Assembly: GCA_012038135.1 (NCBI GenBank) | Contig: JAAVJQ010000001.1 | Span: 248,001-312,000, forward strand | DNA from: Salinimicrobium nanhaiense | Lineage (GTDB): Bacteria > Bacteroidota > Bacteroidia > Flavobacteriales > Flavobacteriaceae | DNA: 64,000 bases | Reading direction: 5' to 3' | Shown: piece by piece, positions 10,301-19,103 of the stretch | How positions within the stretch are numbered: position 1 is the first letter of the stretch | Layout: each line of letters opens with the position of its first letter | Translations under genes and position numbers: made by a program | Notes under the pieces: generated by a model | What the model was told of the DNA's origin: nothing | What the model saw: only the letters and a program-made list of their open reading frames with translations | Databases searched by the model: none

Positions 10301-10462
10301 TTCGGCTACTGCCTTGTTAGTAAAAGTAATAGCCAGGATATTTTTATAGCTGTCAATCCTGGGAGAAGTAAGTAACAGAATTAGATAATCTTTAACAAGA
10401 GTATAAGTTTTTCCGGAGCCTGCAGATGCATCGTAAATTTTAAAGGTATTGGGCTGCTTCAA
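7322..10462 (-). CDS. UvrD/RecB-type helicase-nuclease, AddA-like subunit
   Basis: 1046 residues. Walker A is ASAGSGKTYTL near residue 14. Superfamily 1 helicase motifs follow: AITFTNKAVAEMK (Ia), FIDEFQDTS (Walker B), VGDAKQSIYRWRGG (III), TIHKAKGLEFPIV (V) and LYVAMTRPEQQL (VI). The C-terminal ~100 residues contain RPDRLNF and IIDYKTGAE, the PD-(D/E)XK nuclease. The domain order is that of AddA. Together with the AddB-like protein at 1547-4306 it should resect double-strand breaks. The divergent sod gene is 231 bp upstream. Confidence 0.9.
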   Translation of the reverse strand: MKQPNTFKIYDASAGSGKTYTLVKDYLILLLTSPRIDSYKNILAITFTNKAVAEMKSRIIQGLHVLAAMEPSAKEQLFLEDISEASGLPSEEVQKKSRAILKNIIHNYAAFEVSTIDGFTHRVLRTFAKDLGLPLNFEVELRTDDVLTEAVDRLISKAGKDKAITKVLVNFVLSKTDDDKSWDIARDLFAIARLLTQETSRAFLDVLKDKSLRDFEILRKEVLKQQKDLEESIKVHAAGFFELLNENGIDTDCFSGGYCPKFFLKLQKGDFNVGFSAGWQLNLAEKALYASKLAADKKALLDNLQPQIVEYYSEAKRRITTLQFLEAIERNLVPLSLLSAIQDQIEEIKKENSMVLISEFNATIGKAVKDQPAPFIYERLGDRYRHYFIDEFQDTSQLQWENLIPLVDNTLSIAHPSGEHGSLTLVGDAKQSIYRWRGGKAEQFMELCQKKHPFSIEEPQLVVLPNNYRSAQTIVQFNNDFFRFAAGCFLNETHRDLFLNSGQGPVSKKEGYVNISFIEAENTSEEMEAYPVRVLEIINSQKAKGHSLSNICILTRTRKESIAVANFLSENAIPVISAESLLVSRSPKVVFINAVLHYCLDAADKTLKFEILDYLLNYEMEVEKEFNFLEKHLQPEGQQFFEELKDFGFEFSLETATSISVYEAVEYIVRSFRMEAASDAYLQFYLDFVYESSNNEGAGIYSFLEQWERKKDELSIVVPQGENAVQIMTIHKAKGLEFPIVIYPFVNGQVSDTAREHFWINLPEALNANVEIAYLRAAEKMKDWDGEAPQLYHELACNSQLDALNVLYVAMTRPEQQLFVISKMDLDKKGKENSNRFSGLLISYLKSIGKWDGGYEYHFGNPDEMLEEETSPANSVQQERFYSSATQKNVAIITRSGLMWNSKKKEAIEKGQLIHDLFAQINTEADVDRVLEKAKSDGLFASEEKEALRNTIFEVIGHPQLKSFYAEGVKNFNERDMIAEDGQLLRPDRLNFQEDRVTIIDYKTGAESPTHREQIEAYAGVLSRMNFGINKKLLVYINDGISIRNV

Positions 10463-10627
10463 AGTATTTTTTTACTAAAGTAGCAAATGCAATTTAAAGT
10501 CCCGAAGCATCTCATTTTTTGACTTAAACATTGAGATATTTTCATCAGGTTAATTAATACCACTATTAATCTTCATAATTTCTTCCAAATCTACTTTAGG
10601 TTTAAGAATTTTATAACGTTTTATAGT

Positions 10628-10657
10628 TTTGATTAGAAGGCTTTATCCTTAAATTTG
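10628..10657 (+). promoter_or_regulatory. Bacteroidota-type promoter of the superoxide dismutase gene
   Basis: TTTG (10628-10631), an 18-nt spacer and TAAATTTG (10650-10657) lie 36 bp before the sod start codon. This supports initiation at the ATG at 10694 and not at an ATG 39 bp further upstream, which would fall at or ahead of the expected transcript start. Confidence 0.7.
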
Positions 10658-10693
10658 AGGTTGATACCATTAATTAACGTAAACTATAAAAAT

Positions 10694-11302
10694 ATGGCTT
10701 TCGAGTTACCAGCATTAAAATATGCATCAGATGCACTTGAACCTCACATTGACGCAAGAACAATGGAGATTCACCACGATAAACACCACGCAGGATATAC
10801 CAGCAAGTTAAACGACGCCGTTGAAGGCACCGATATGGAAGGGAAGAATATAGAAAATATTCTGACAAACCTTGACATGGAGAATAAAGCTGTTCGTAAC
10901 AACGGCGGCGGATACTTCAACCACAATCTTTTCTGGGAGATCATGGGTCCTAACGGAGGCGGAAAACCTGAAGGAGAACTGGCTACTGCAATAGATAAGC
11001 ACTTTGGTTCTTTTGAAGCTTTCAAAGATGAATTCTCCAAAGCGGGAGCTACACAATTTGGATCTGGATGGGCATGGCTATGTGTTCAGGAAGGCGGAAA
11101 GTTGGAAGTATGCTCCTCTCCAAACCAGGATAACCCCTTAATGCCGGGTGTAGGCTGTGGAGGATATCCAATCCTGGGAATGGATGTTTGGGAACATGCA
11201 TATTACTTAAAATATCAAAATCAGCGTCCTGCTTATATTGAAGCCTTCTTCAATGTGATCAACTGGGAGGAAGTAGCAAAAAGATACGCTCAACACAAAT
11301 AG
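10694..11302 (+). CDS. sodA: superoxide dismutase (Mn/Fe type)
   Basis: 202 residues from the ATG opening [11 protein letters not shown], the conserved start of the family. Metal ligands are visible as H in IHHDKHH, H in [10 protein letters not shown], and D and H in [10 protein letters not shown]. The residues [10 protein letters not shown] and NQDNP are more typical of manganese than iron enzymes; metal choice is inferred. It dismutates superoxide in the cytosol. It is monocistronic, with its own promoter and a strong terminator 29 bp after the stop. Confidence 0.93.
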   Translation: MAFELPALKYASDALEPHIDARTMEIHHDKHHAGYTSKLNDAVEGTDMEGKNIENILTNLDMENKAVRNNGGGYFNHNLFWEIMGPNGGGKPEGELATAIDKHFGSFEAFKDEFSKAGATQFGSGWAWLCVQEGGKLEVCSSPNQDNPLMPGVGCGGYPILGMDVWEHAYYLKYQNQRPAYIEAFFNVINWEEVAKRYAQHK

Positions 11303-11331
11303 TAACCTACGCATAGGTTTTTGATTTGTTT

Positions 11332-11365
11332 AGCTGCCGGGAAAATTCCCGGCAGCTTTTTTTTT
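11332..11365 (+). terminator. terminator after sod
   Basis: A 12-bp perfect GC-rich stem (AGCTGCCGGGAA with its complement) with a 2-nt centre, followed by nine T residues. Confidence 0.92.
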
Positions 11366-11385
11366 GTCCGCAAAAAATGGCGCAT

Positions 11386-11415
11386 AAAAAAAGGTGGAAA
11401 GCTCCACCTTTTTTT
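11386..11415. terminator. second, bidirectional terminator hairpin
   Basis: GGTGGA pairs with TCCACC around a 4-nt loop, flanked by A7 on the left and T7 on the right, so it can stop transcription from either side. It separates sod from the convergent recJ gene. Between it and recJ (11416-11576) no convincing gene was seen. Confidence 0.8.
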
Positions 11416-11576
11416 GCCCCAAATCTACCATGAACTTAACCTACTTATGTTATGGCTCTGCTAATGTATGTAAACATCTGGCTATCAGAAAGTTTTTTAG
11501 ATGAAGTACAGAGAAAATTGTTGAATGGTTTTCTTAAGATTACCGGTGTAAGAAAGGGCAAACAGGATCGGGAATT

Positions 11577-13280
11577 TTAAAGGGAATTAATCTCTATATC
11601 TTTGAGTTTAAGCTGCAGGCTTACATTTCCCTGAAATTCATTTTCTTCTATAGCATATACTGCTTTAACTTTTTTGCCTTCGGCCAAGAGATCACATTTT
11701 TTCCCCAGATCAAACCCTATGGCATCTATGCTCCTGCCATTCCTTTTTTGAAACAGGCGGGCCTTTAGATGTTTATCGTCTCCTCCCACGCAACGGGCAT
11801 AGCCGGTATCTTTTAAATTACGGCTCATAAACACAGGAGACATATTTCCTGGTCCAAAGGGAGCAAACTGTTTAATAATACGGTAGAATTTTTCGGTAAT
11901 ATCTTCCAGATTGATTTCTGCATCTATCCTGATCTCGGGAGTGAGGAGCTTTCTGTCTATAGTTGCAGACACAACTTCCTCAAATTTGCGTTTAAAATTT
12001 TCATATTGTTCCGTCAGTAAGGTGAGTCCCGCGGCATATTTATGCCCCCCAAACTGTTCAATGTATTCGCTGCAGCCTTCGAGCGCATCGTATACATCAA
12101 ATCCATGCACCGACCTGGCCGAAGCCGCAAGTTTTTCTCCGCTGCGGGTAAAGACCAGGGTAGGACGATAATATGTTTCAGTCAGGCGGGAAGCCACAAT
12201 TCCAATTACCCCTTTATGCCAGCTATCTCTATATACTACCGTGGTCAATCTTTCCTGTTCCTTTAGCTCCTCGATCTGCGCAAGAGCTTCTTCAGTAATA
12301 GTTTTGTCCTTATCACGGCGATCCTTGTTGTATTCTTCGATTTCGGCGGCATATTTCAGCGCCTGTTCAGGATCTTCTTCCGTCAGGAGATTAACCGCAT
12401 GCAGTCCATGTTTCATTCTTCCGGCGGCATTGATGCGAGGTGCAATGATAAAGACAACATCTGTAAGGGTTAGATGATCTTTCTTCACCTGTTGTAAAAT
12501 TGCACTAAAGCCGGCACGTGGAGCAGCGTTGATCATTTGCAAGCCGTGATAGGCAAGTATCCTGTTCTCTCCCGTGACCGGAACAATATCTGCCCCAATG
12601 GCAGTTGCAACCAGGTCCAGGTAGGGAATAAGCAGTTCAAAAGTTTCACCCCGCTTTTCATTCAATGCCTGCAGGAGTTTAAATCCTACTCCGCAACCGC
12701 ACAGCTCCTTATATGGGTATTCACAATCTGCCCTTTTTGGATCCAGGACGGCCACGGCATCGGGAATTCCCGCCCCCGGGCGGTGATGGTCACAAATAAT
12801 GAAATCCACTCCTTTTTGGGATGCATAAGCTACCTTTTCAATGGCTTTTATACCACAGTCCAAAGCAATGATGAGACTTATATCGTTATCGGCAGCGAAA
12901 TCTATTCCTTTATAGGAAACACCGTAACCTTCATCATACCTGTCGGGAATATAAGTAGCAACATTGGGATAGATCTTTTTAAGATAGGATGACACCAGGG
13001 CAACACTGGTAGTGCCATCTACATCATAATCCCCATAGACCATAATATTTTCCCCTTTTTGAAGTGCCAGTTCGATTCGTGCCACGGCTTTGTCCATATC
13101 CTTCATCAGGAAGGGATCGTGCAGGTCGGCCAGACTGGGCCTAAAGAATTTTTTGGCCTCCTCAAAGCTGTTTATCCCCCGTTGTGTAAGCAAAGATGCA
13201 ATACTCTTCTCCACACCCAGAACTTCACAAAGGTGTGCAACGGTATGAGGATCGGGTTTAGGTTTAAGAGTCCAGCGCAT
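11577..13280 (-). CDS. recJ: single-stranded-DNA-specific exonuclease RecJ
   Basis: 567 residues, the normal size. The DHH-family metal motifs are VYGDYDVDGTTS, IALDCG and ICDHHRPGAG in the N-terminal half. The DHHA1 domain includes HKGVIGIVASRL and FGGHKYAAGLTL. The last ~100 residues form the OB-like domain. RecJ degrades single-stranded DNA 5' to 3' in recombination and mismatch repair. It lies 109 bp after rsmI on the same strand. Confidence 0.95.
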   Translation of the reverse strand: MRWTLKPKPDPHTVAHLCEVLGVEKSIASLLTQRGINSFEEAKKFFRPSLADLHDPFLMKDMDKAVARIELALQKGENIMVYGDYDVDGTTSVALVSSYLKKIYPNVATYIPDRYDEGYGVSYKGIDFAADNDISLIIALDCGIKAIEKVAYASQKGVDFIICDHHRPGAGIPDAVAVLDPKRADCEYPYKELCGCGVGFKLLQALNEKRGETFELLIPYLDLVATAIGADIVPVTGENRILAYHGLQMINAAPRAGFSAILQQVKKDHLTLTDVVFIIAPRINAAGRMKHGLHAVNLLTEEDPEQALKYAAEIEEYNKDRRDKDKTITEEALAQIEELKEQERLTTVVYRDSWHKGVIGIVASRLTETYYRPTLVFTRSGEKLAASARSVHGFDVYDALEGCSEYIEQFGGHKYAAGLTLLTEQYENFKRKFEEVVSATIDRKLLTPEIRIDAEINLEDITEKFYRIIKQFAPFGPGNMSPVFMSRNLKDTGYARCVGGDDKHLKARLFQKRNGRSIDAIGFDLGKKCDLLAEGKKVKAVYAIEENEFQGNVSLQLKLKDIEINSL

Positions 13281-13389
13281 GAATTATTTTTTTCAAAAAT
13301 ATGAAATTATTGCGGCCTTCCCTCACAACTTACATGTCCTGAAATGGTAAGAACTGAAGAAATTTCCTATTTCTGAAATGGTAGCTTTT

Positions 13390-14064
13390 TTAGTCTTTTT
13401 TGCCTGCAACAATAATTACAATTTCCCCTTTAGGTGGTTTGGCTTCGTAATGTACCAGCACTTCGGCGGCAGTACCTCTCACGGTTTCCTCATGGAGCTT
13501 GGAAATTTCCCGGGACACCGAAACCTGCCGGTCTTCTCCCATGAATTCTATGATCTGTGCGAGTGTCTTTAGCAGTTTATGAGGAGACTCATATAATATC
13601 ATGGTACGCGTCTCCAGGGCGAGAAATTCCAGCCGGGTTTGTCGTCCTTTCTTTACGGGAAGAAAGCCTTCGAAGACAAATTTATCATTAGGCAATCCGC
13701 TGTTGACAAGAGCCGGAACGAAAGCAGTAGCTCCGGGCAGACAATCCACCTCAACTCCCGCCTCCACACAGGCACGCGTTAATAAAAATCCGGGGTCACT
13801 TATAGCGGGGGTACCCGCATCGCTTATCAAAGCTATGGTTTTCCCATTCTGAATTTGCCTCACCACGTTCTCCACCGTTTTATGCTCATTGTGCATGTGA
13901 TGGCTTTGCATGGGGGTATTTATTTCAAAATGCTTCAGGAGTTTTCCGCTATTGCGGGTATCTTCGGCAAGGATAAGATCGGCTTCCTTCAGCACTTTTA
14001 TAGCCCTCAAAGTAATGTCTTCCAGATTTCCGATAGGAGTAGGAACTAAAAAGAGTTTAGACAT
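13390..14064 (-). CDS. rsmI: 16S rRNA 2'-O-methyltransferase RsmI
   Basis: 224 residues. The SAM-dependent tetrapyrrole-methylase fold is shown by LVPTPIGNLEDITLRAI at the start, LAEDTRNSGKLL, and the SAM-binding glycine-rich ALISDAGTPAISDPG near residue 80. The family methylates C1402 of 16S rRNA. It is shorter than the ~285-residue E. coli protein because the C-terminal extension is missing, which is common in Bacteroidota. It sits 8 bp after the upstream hypothetical gene and is likely cotranscribed with it. Confidence 0.94.
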   Translation of the reverse strand: MSKLFLVPTPIGNLEDITLRAIKVLKEADLILAEDTRNSGKLLKHFEINTPMQSHHMHNEHKTVENVVRQIQNGKTIALISDAGTPAISDPGFLLTRACVEAGVEVDCLPGATAFVPALVNSGLPNDKFVFEGFLPVKKGRQTRLEFLALETRTMILYESPHKLLKTLAQIIEFMGEDRQVSVSREISKLHEETVRGTAAEVLVHYEAKPPKGEIVIIVAGKKD

Positions 14065-14072
14065 GGATCCTG

Positions 14073-14882
14073 CTACTCGTATTTCTTTTCGATAATAGCA
14101 AGGAATCTGCTTTCATAGTCTTCTTTTCCTTCCCAGTTATTATAATCGGGTTTTACCATGTTGGCTACAAAGTTAAAGGCTTCTTCCTTGTTCTTGATGG
14201 TGTTTAACTGGGACAGCACCCGGTTATAATCTGAAGTGCTTCCGTCAAACAAATGTTTTACAAAAGCAAGCCTGTCATTAAGGCCTATATTAATACCCTT
14301 TTTTAGCCGGTCATTGAGAGACCGTGGCCTGTCTGCAGCACCTTCACCCCGGATAACAGGCTCGAATTGAGGCAGATTGTCGTAATGAACTCCCCCAATA
14401 TCCTCCATGTCATTCTTCTTATATTTTTGAGGTTCTACATGTGCAAACAGATCATCCACCTGCTGAGTCTCGGGTGGAAAATTTGCTACAATGTCTTTAA
14501 TTTTTTCGGTATTAGGCTCGGTAATATCTTCAGAATTATATTCTAATCCGCTTGGACTATGCTCATCATAATCTGTTGCGGCTACCTCCTTTACTACGGA
14601 CTCAGGCTTCATTATAGCCTCTTTTTTCTCCTCTTTCTTTACTTCAGGTTTCGCGGCAGGAGCTTCCACCTTTTGTGCAGTTTTCACCACTTCCTGTTGC
14701 CTTAATTCAGCAGCTGTATAAAGATGGGATTCTGTGAAATTATAGACTGTAAGTTTTTCGTACAACCTTTTAGCCAGCTCCTTTAACTCCCCGGTCGACA
14801 CCTGTTCCTGGTCCTTTAAAAGGGTGATCTTTTCGGCTAAAGCTACTAATTCCTCTTTCAATTGCTTTTTCATAACTTTCAT
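14073..14882 (-). CDS. conserved hypothetical cytosolic protein
   Basis: 269 residues, no signal peptide or membrane segment. The N-terminal ~60 residues look like a helical, possibly coiled-coil segment ([18 protein letters not shown]). A low-complexity Lys/Glu/Ala/Pro linker (residues ~65-95) follows. The compact C-terminal part has [19 protein letters not shown] and [18 protein letters not shown]. It resembles uncharacterised flavobacterial proteins encoded beside rsmI, and no function is assigned. An alternative start lies 9 bp downstream. It is divergent from tdk with 90 bp between the start codons. Confidence 0.75.
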   Translation of the reverse strand: MKVMKKQLKEELVALAEKITLLKDQEQVSTGELKELAKRLYEKLTVYNFTESHLYTAAELRQQEVVKTAQKVEAPAAKPEVKKEEKKEAIMKPESVVKEVAATDYDEHSPSGLEYNSEDITEPNTEKIKDIVANFPPETQQVDDLFAHVEPQKYKKNDMEDIGGVHYDNLPQFEPVIRGEGAADRPRSLNDRLKKGINIGLNDRLAFVKHLFDGSTSDYNRVLSQLNTIKNKEEAFNFVANMVKPDYNNWEGKEDYESRFLAIIEKKYE

Positions 14883-14972
14883 GCTTGCAAAATAAATGCG
14901 GTTGTATTTTTAATAAATTTGTGTCACCTTTATCAAAAGCGACATTCGCTTTTTGGTCTTGAAAAATACAAA

Positions 14973-15641
14973 ATGTTTCTCGAAAATACAGTTAATCATA
15001 AGGAGCAATTTGGGTGGATTGAAGTTATATGCGGTTCGATGTTCTCGGGAAAGACCGAAGAGCTTATTCGCCGCCTCAAACGCGCTCAATTTGCAAAACA
15101 AAAGGTCGAGATCTTCAAACCCGCCATAGATATCCGTTACAACGAAGAAATGGTGGTATCTCACGATTCCAATGAGATAAGATCTACCCCTGTACCGGCT
15201 GCAGCCAATATAAGATTGCTGGCAGACGATTGTGATGTGGTGGGTATAGATGAGGCCCAGTTTTTCGATCAGGAGATCGTATCGGTTTGTAATGATCTTG
15301 CCAATAGAGGTGTAAGGGTAATAGTGGCAGGGCTTGACATGGATTTTAAAGGAAATCCCTTTGGTCCCATGCCTAACTTAATGGCTACCGCCGAGTATGT
15401 CACCAAGGTGCATGCAGTTTGCACCCGTACCGGAAATCTGGCCCAATACAGCTACCGTAAAACTTCCAATGAAGACCTGGTGATGCTTGGCGAAACCGAA
15501 GAATATGAACCTCTTAGCCGGGGAGCCTATTACAAAGCGCGCCTGCGGGAAAAGATTAAAAATTTTGAAGTTAAAGACCCTGAAGAAGTAAACGACACCA
15601 AAAGAAGCGAACATGCCGAAAGCCAGGGAGACCGTACTTGA
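14973..15641 (+). CDS. tdk: thymidine kinase (type II)
   Basis: 222 residues from the ATG at 14973. Upstream in-frame codons have no family similarity. The P-loop is GSMFSGKT (residues 21-28), followed by the DEAQFFD lid motif and [14 protein letters not shown]. Most type II enzymes have two Cys pairs for structural zinc; here only a single Cys is kept in [10 protein letters not shown], so this enzyme may not bind zinc. It phosphorylates thymidine in the salvage pathway. Its last 29 bp overlap alr, which suggests cotranslation. Confidence 0.92.
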   Translation: MFLENTVNHKEQFGWIEVICGSMFSGKTEELIRRLKRAQFAKQKVEIFKPAIDIRYNEEMVVSHDSNEIRSTPVPAAANIRLLADDCDVVGIDEAQFFDQEIVSVCNDLANRGVRVIVAGLDMDFKGNPFGPMPNLMATAEYVTKVHAVCTRTGNLAQYSYRKTSNEDLVMLGETEEYEPLSRGAYYKARLREKIKNFEVKDPEEVNDTKRSEHAESQGDRT

Positions 15642-16722
15642 GATCGATCTTGATGCATTAGCACACAATTATAACTATTTAAGGTCAAAGTTGCATGATG
15701 ACGTGATGTTCATGGCCGTTATTAAAGCTAATGGCTACGGAAGTGAAGTAGTGGATATCGCTAAAAAACTTGTAGATCTTGGGGCTAATTATTTCGCGGT
15801 AGCCTATGCTTCTGAAGGAATTACTCTCCGGAAAGCCGGAATTGAAACCCCAATTCTTGTGCTGCACCCGCAGTCGGTTAATTTTGAAGCCATCATCGAG
15901 AATTGTCTGGAGCCAAGCCTGTACAGCAAATTTGTGCTGGAGGAATTTATTAAAACTGCTGAAGGCCTAAACCAGAAAAAATATCCTGTTCACCTGAAAT
16001 TCAATACCGGTCTCAACAGGTTGGGATTTTCAGAAAAAGAAACTTCTTTGGTAAGAGATCTGCTGCAAGGCACAGAAGCAATAAAAGCAAAAACTTTTTT
16101 TTCACACCTGGCGGCCAGCGAAGACTGGAGAGAGCGGGAATTTACGCTGATGCAGATCCACACTTTCAGGAAGATCGCTATTAAGCTTTATGATGAATTA
16201 GATTACAGGCCACTGCTGCATATTTGTAATACCTCGGGGATCATCAATTATCCGAAAGCCCATTTTGACATGGTAAGAACCGGCATAGGCCTCTACGGCT
16301 TCGGAAATGATAAACCCGAAGATCAAAAGCTCAAACCAATTGGCACCCTAAAAACTATAATTTCACAGATCCACCACCTTGAGAAGGGACAATCGTTGGG
16401 TTACAATCGTGCCTTTATTGCCCAAAAACCTACCAAAACCGCCACCTTACCCATAGGTCATGCCGACGGGATCAACCGGCAGTATGGAAATTCCCGGGCA
16501 GGTGTAATGGTAAACGGGAAATATGCCCCTATCATTGGAAATGTATGCATGGATATGATCATGATAGATATTTCCGGAATTGAATGTGAAGAAGGAGATG
16601 AGGTGATCATCTTTGGAGGACCTCAACATGCCACTGAATTTGCTGCAAAAGGAAACACGATCTCTTATGAATTGATTACCGGAATTTCACCACGAGTGAA
16701 AAGGATAATTATCAATGATTAA
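15613..16722 (+). CDS. alr: alanine racemase
   Basis: 369 residues. The PLP lysine lies in [10 protein letters not shown] near residue 38, and the second catalytic base is the Tyr in SLGYNRAF near residue 265. The C-terminal beta domain shows [15 protein letters not shown] and [12 protein letters not shown]. It makes D-alanine for peptidoglycan. The start lies inside the end of tdk. mscL follows after 41 bp, so tdk-alr-mscL with the next small gene may form one transcript. Confidence 0.95.
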   Translation: MPKARETVLEIDLDALAHNYNYLRSKLHDDVMFMAVIKANGYGSEVVDIAKKLVDLGANYFAVAYASEGITLRKAGIETPILVLHPQSVNFEAIIENCLEPSLYSKFVLEEFIKTAEGLNQKKYPVHLKFNTGLNRLGFSEKETSLVRDLLQGTEAIKAKTFFSHLAASEDWREREFTLMQIHTFRKIAIKLYDELDYRPLLHICNTSGIINYPKAHFDMVRTGIGLYGFGNDKPEDQKLKPIGTLKTIISQIHHLEKGQSLGYNRAFIAQKPTKTATLPIGHADGINRQYGNSRAGVMVNGKYAPIIGNVCMDMIMIDISGIECEEGDEVIIFGGPQHATEFAAKGNTISYELITGISPRVKRIIIND

Positions 16723-16763
16723 TTATCTATCTTTACCTACTAACCAATTAAAAACAGTTCAAA

Positions 16764-17201
16764 ATGGCTTTTTTCAGTGACTTCAAGGCCTTTCTCATGA
16801 AAGGTGACATTATTGCTCTTGCTACAGCAGTAGTAATAGGTGCAGCTTTTAATAAAATTGTTTCTTCTTTTGTAGAAGACATTATCATGCCCATTATTGG
16901 CGTAATTACCGGCGGAGTAGATTTTTCTACTCAGTTCATCGCCTTAGATGGCGGAGAATATGAAACCCTTGATGCTGCCCGGGAGGCCGAAGCTGCAGTG
17001 CTTACTTATGGGAATGTGATACAGGCCACAATTTATTTTATCATTGTAGCCTTTTTTATCTTTTTAGTGCTTCGCGCTTATGAACGTACCAAAACAAAAA
17101 AAGAAGCTCCAAAAGTTACAGAACCAAAAGGACCTAGCCAGGAAGAATTACTTGCCGAAATAAGAGACGAATTAAAAAGACAAAACACAGGAAGAGCATA
17201 A
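16764..17201 (+). CDS. mscL: large-conductance mechanosensitive channel MscL
   Basis: 145 residues. The first transmembrane segment has the typical [22 protein letters not shown] with its pore-lining small residues. A periplasmic loop follows, then a second membrane segment ([14 protein letters not shown]) and a charged cytoplasmic helix ([13 protein letters not shown]). The inner-membrane homopentamer opens under hypo-osmotic shock. Confidence 0.95.
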   Translation: MAFFSDFKAFLMKGDIIALATAVVIGAAFNKIVSSFVEDIIMPIIGVITGGVDFSTQFIALDGGEYETLDAAREAEAAVLTYGNVIQATIYFIIVAFFIFLVLRAYERTKTKKEAPKVTEPKGPSQEELLAEIRDELKRQNTGRA

Positions 17202-17447
17202 ATGAAAAATGTTTTTGCATATTACTTAAGCCTGATCATACCATTGTTTCTGCTGATATATTTCTGGGAAAATTTAGATCCCACCTTGGCGCTGGTTCTG
17301 TTAGGAGCATATGTTCTTGTTTACCGAACCTGGTTGGATGGGAACAGGCTCTACAAGAAAGGTCTTATCTCAAAACAGGATATATGGAAGATTGCTTTTA
17401 ACGGCTCCCGTGTAAATTATTTTAAAGCTTTATATTTGCAGAAATAG
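17202..17447 (+). CDS. small membrane protein of unknown function
   Basis: 81 residues whose ATG directly follows the mscL stop codon. Two hydrophobic segments (residues ~5-20 and 27-42) and a basic C-terminal tail (NGSRVNYFKALYLQK) are visible. No family was recognised. Its placement suggests cotranslation with mscL. Confidence 0.65.
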   Translation: MKNVFAYYLSLIIPLFLLIYFWENLDPTLALVLLGAYVLVYRTWLDGNRLYKKGLISKQDIWKIAFNGSRVNYFKALYLQK

Positions 17448-17492
17448 CATTGAAAGCACGTAGTAACCGCTACGCTACATATCCTAACCCAA

Positions 17493-17522
17493 ACCCCCGT
17501 CCAAAGCGGGGGTCCTTTTTTT
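17493..17522 (+). terminator. terminator after the mscL unit
   Basis: ACCCCCG pairs with CGGGGGT around a 7-nt loop, followed by a T-rich run. Confidence 0.85.
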
Positions 17523-17621
17523 ACCACTCTTGAAATATAACAATCTGTTTAAAGTGGTTATAAAAAAATGATTTCCGGCAGAAATTCTACTGTAGAGTTC
17601 TTTTAATTCTCTCCCGTACAA

Positions 17622-17629
17622 TACCTTTG
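17622..17629 (+). promoter_or_regulatory. possible -7 promoter element of asd
   Basis: TACCTTTG matches TAnnTTTG 30 bp before the asd start, but there is no clear TTTG about 19 nt upstream, so only half the promoter is supported. Confidence 0.4.
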
Positions 17630-17659
17630 CGTCGGTAAAAAACGAGAATAAAATAAATT

Positions 17660-18649
17660 ATGAAAATAGCAGTGGTAGGAGCCACCGGAATGGTGGGGCA
17701 GGTGATGTTAAAAGTACTTGCAGAAAGGAACTTTCCTGTGACCGAATTATTACCGGTAGCTTCAGAAAGATCTGTAGGAAGTAAGATCAGTTTTAATGAT
17801 AAGGAGTATGAAGTAATAGGACTGGAAGAGGCAGTGGCACAACGACCCGACATTGCCCTTTTTTCAGCCGGCGGGGAAACTTCCCTGGAGTGGGCACCTA
17901 AATTTGCCGAAGCAGGAACCACAGTTATAGATAACTCTTCGGCCTGGAGGATGCATCCTGATAAAAAACTTGTAGTACCCGAGATCAATGCTGCAGATTT
18001 GACTTCCGAAGATAAGATCATCGCAAATCCAAATTGTTCCACGATCCAAATGGTAATGGCCCTTTCTCCATTGCACAAGAGGTATGGCATAAAAAGAGTG
18101 GTTGTGTCCACCTATCAATCTATAACCGGAACCGGGGTAAAGGCAGTACAACAGCTGGAGAACGAATACAAAGGAGAACAGGGAGAAATGGCGTATCCAT
18201 ACCCTATTCACCGCAATGCAATCCCTCAGTGTGATGTATTTGAAGAGAATGGATACACCAAGGAAGAGATGAAACTCACCAATGAAACCAAAAAGATCCT
18301 GAAGGATGATAGCGTTCACGTTACAGCTACTGCCATTAGAATTCCCGTGGTGGGGGGCCATAGTGAATCTGTAAATATCACCTTCGAAAACGATTTTGAA
18401 ATAGGAGAAGTGCGCCGGATCCTAAAAGAATTTCCCGGAATAACGCTGCAGGACAACACAGATGTGAATACTTATCCAATGCCCATTTATGCTGAAGGCA
18501 AGGATGATGTCTTTATTGGGAGAATAAGAAGAGACTTATCCCAGGAGAATTCTCTTAACATGTGGATCGTTGCCGATAATCTTAGAAAAGGGGCAGCAAC
18601 TAATGCGGTTCAAATTGCCGAATATCTGGTTGAGAAGAAATTAGTGTGA
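17660..18649 (+). CDS. asd: aspartate-semialdehyde dehydrogenase
   Basis: 329 residues. The NADP-binding loop GATGMVGQVML opens the protein. The catalytic Cys is residue 126 in NPNCSTIQ, and the substrate-binding region follows (STYQSITGTG). It reduces aspartyl phosphate to aspartate semialdehyde, the branch point to lysine/diaminopimelate, threonine and methionine. It stands alone between a terminator and a small membrane protein gene. Confidence 0.95.
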   Translation: MKIAVVGATGMVGQVMLKVLAERNFPVTELLPVASERSVGSKISFNDKEYEVIGLEEAVAQRPDIALFSAGGETSLEWAPKFAEAGTTVIDNSSAWRMHPDKKLVVPEINAADLTSEDKIIANPNCSTIQMVMALSPLHKRYGIKRVVVSTYQSITGTGVKAVQQLENEYKGEQGEMAYPYPIHRNAIPQCDVFEENGYTKEEMKLTNETKKILKDDSVHVTATAIRIPVVGGHSESVNITFENDFEIGEVRRILKEFPGITLQDNTDVNTYPMPIYAEGKDDVFIGRIRRDLSQENSLNMWIVADNLRKGAATNAVQIAEYLVEKKLV

Positions 18650-18670
18650 TGGATCATTAACCTGAATAAA

Positions 18671-18958
18671 ATGAAGTCGAAAAAAGCGCTTAGCGGATCA
18701 AAATTGCTGATTGCAAGTGTGATCATAAGCGCTTATTTCATTTCTCTTTTTTTGGTTGATTATTTTGAATTGGATCATTTCCTCATCGGTTTCATCAGCG
18801 AACTTTTTACGATTCCGTTTCTCCTTGCCCAGATCGCTTTCTTAGGCGTCGGAATATATCTACTCTTTAAAAAGAAGGATCAAAGAAACTTGATCATTTT
18901 AAGTATTGTGATCTTATCTCTTTGCTCTCTTTTCACCTTTGGAACAATGTTTCGTTAG
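18671..18958 (+). CDS. small membrane protein of unknown function
   Basis: 95 residues with three hydrophobic segments (about 14-30, 45-64 and 73-92) and a Lys-rich loop (KKKDQRN). It starts 21 bp after asd on the same strand. No family recognised. Hydrophobic pattern and clean start support a real gene, but function is unknown. Confidence 0.6.
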   Translation: MKSKKALSGSKLLIASVIISAYFISLFLVDYFELDHFLIGFISELFTIPFLLAQIAFLGVGIYLLFKKKDQRNLIILSIVILSLCSLFTFGTMFR

Positions 18959-19103
18959 CGCAAGAATGTTGTAAAGCAGAAAATTATGTATTAGAAATGA
19001 CTTTTTTGGTACATTTTACCAAAGCTATTACCCACGTACTGCCTTTGTGCTTTAAAATCAAAGGAAATTATTTACTTTTAGGAACTTTCTTAAACTTCAA
19101 TAT

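Noticed and set aside
10655..10693. Longer start for superoxide dismutase
   Set aside because: The extra 13 residues are not family sequence and begin at or before the expected transcription start.
11416..11576. Short plus-strand frame after the sod terminators
   Set aside because: Fewer than 30 codons, no ribosome-binding site and no protein-like pattern.
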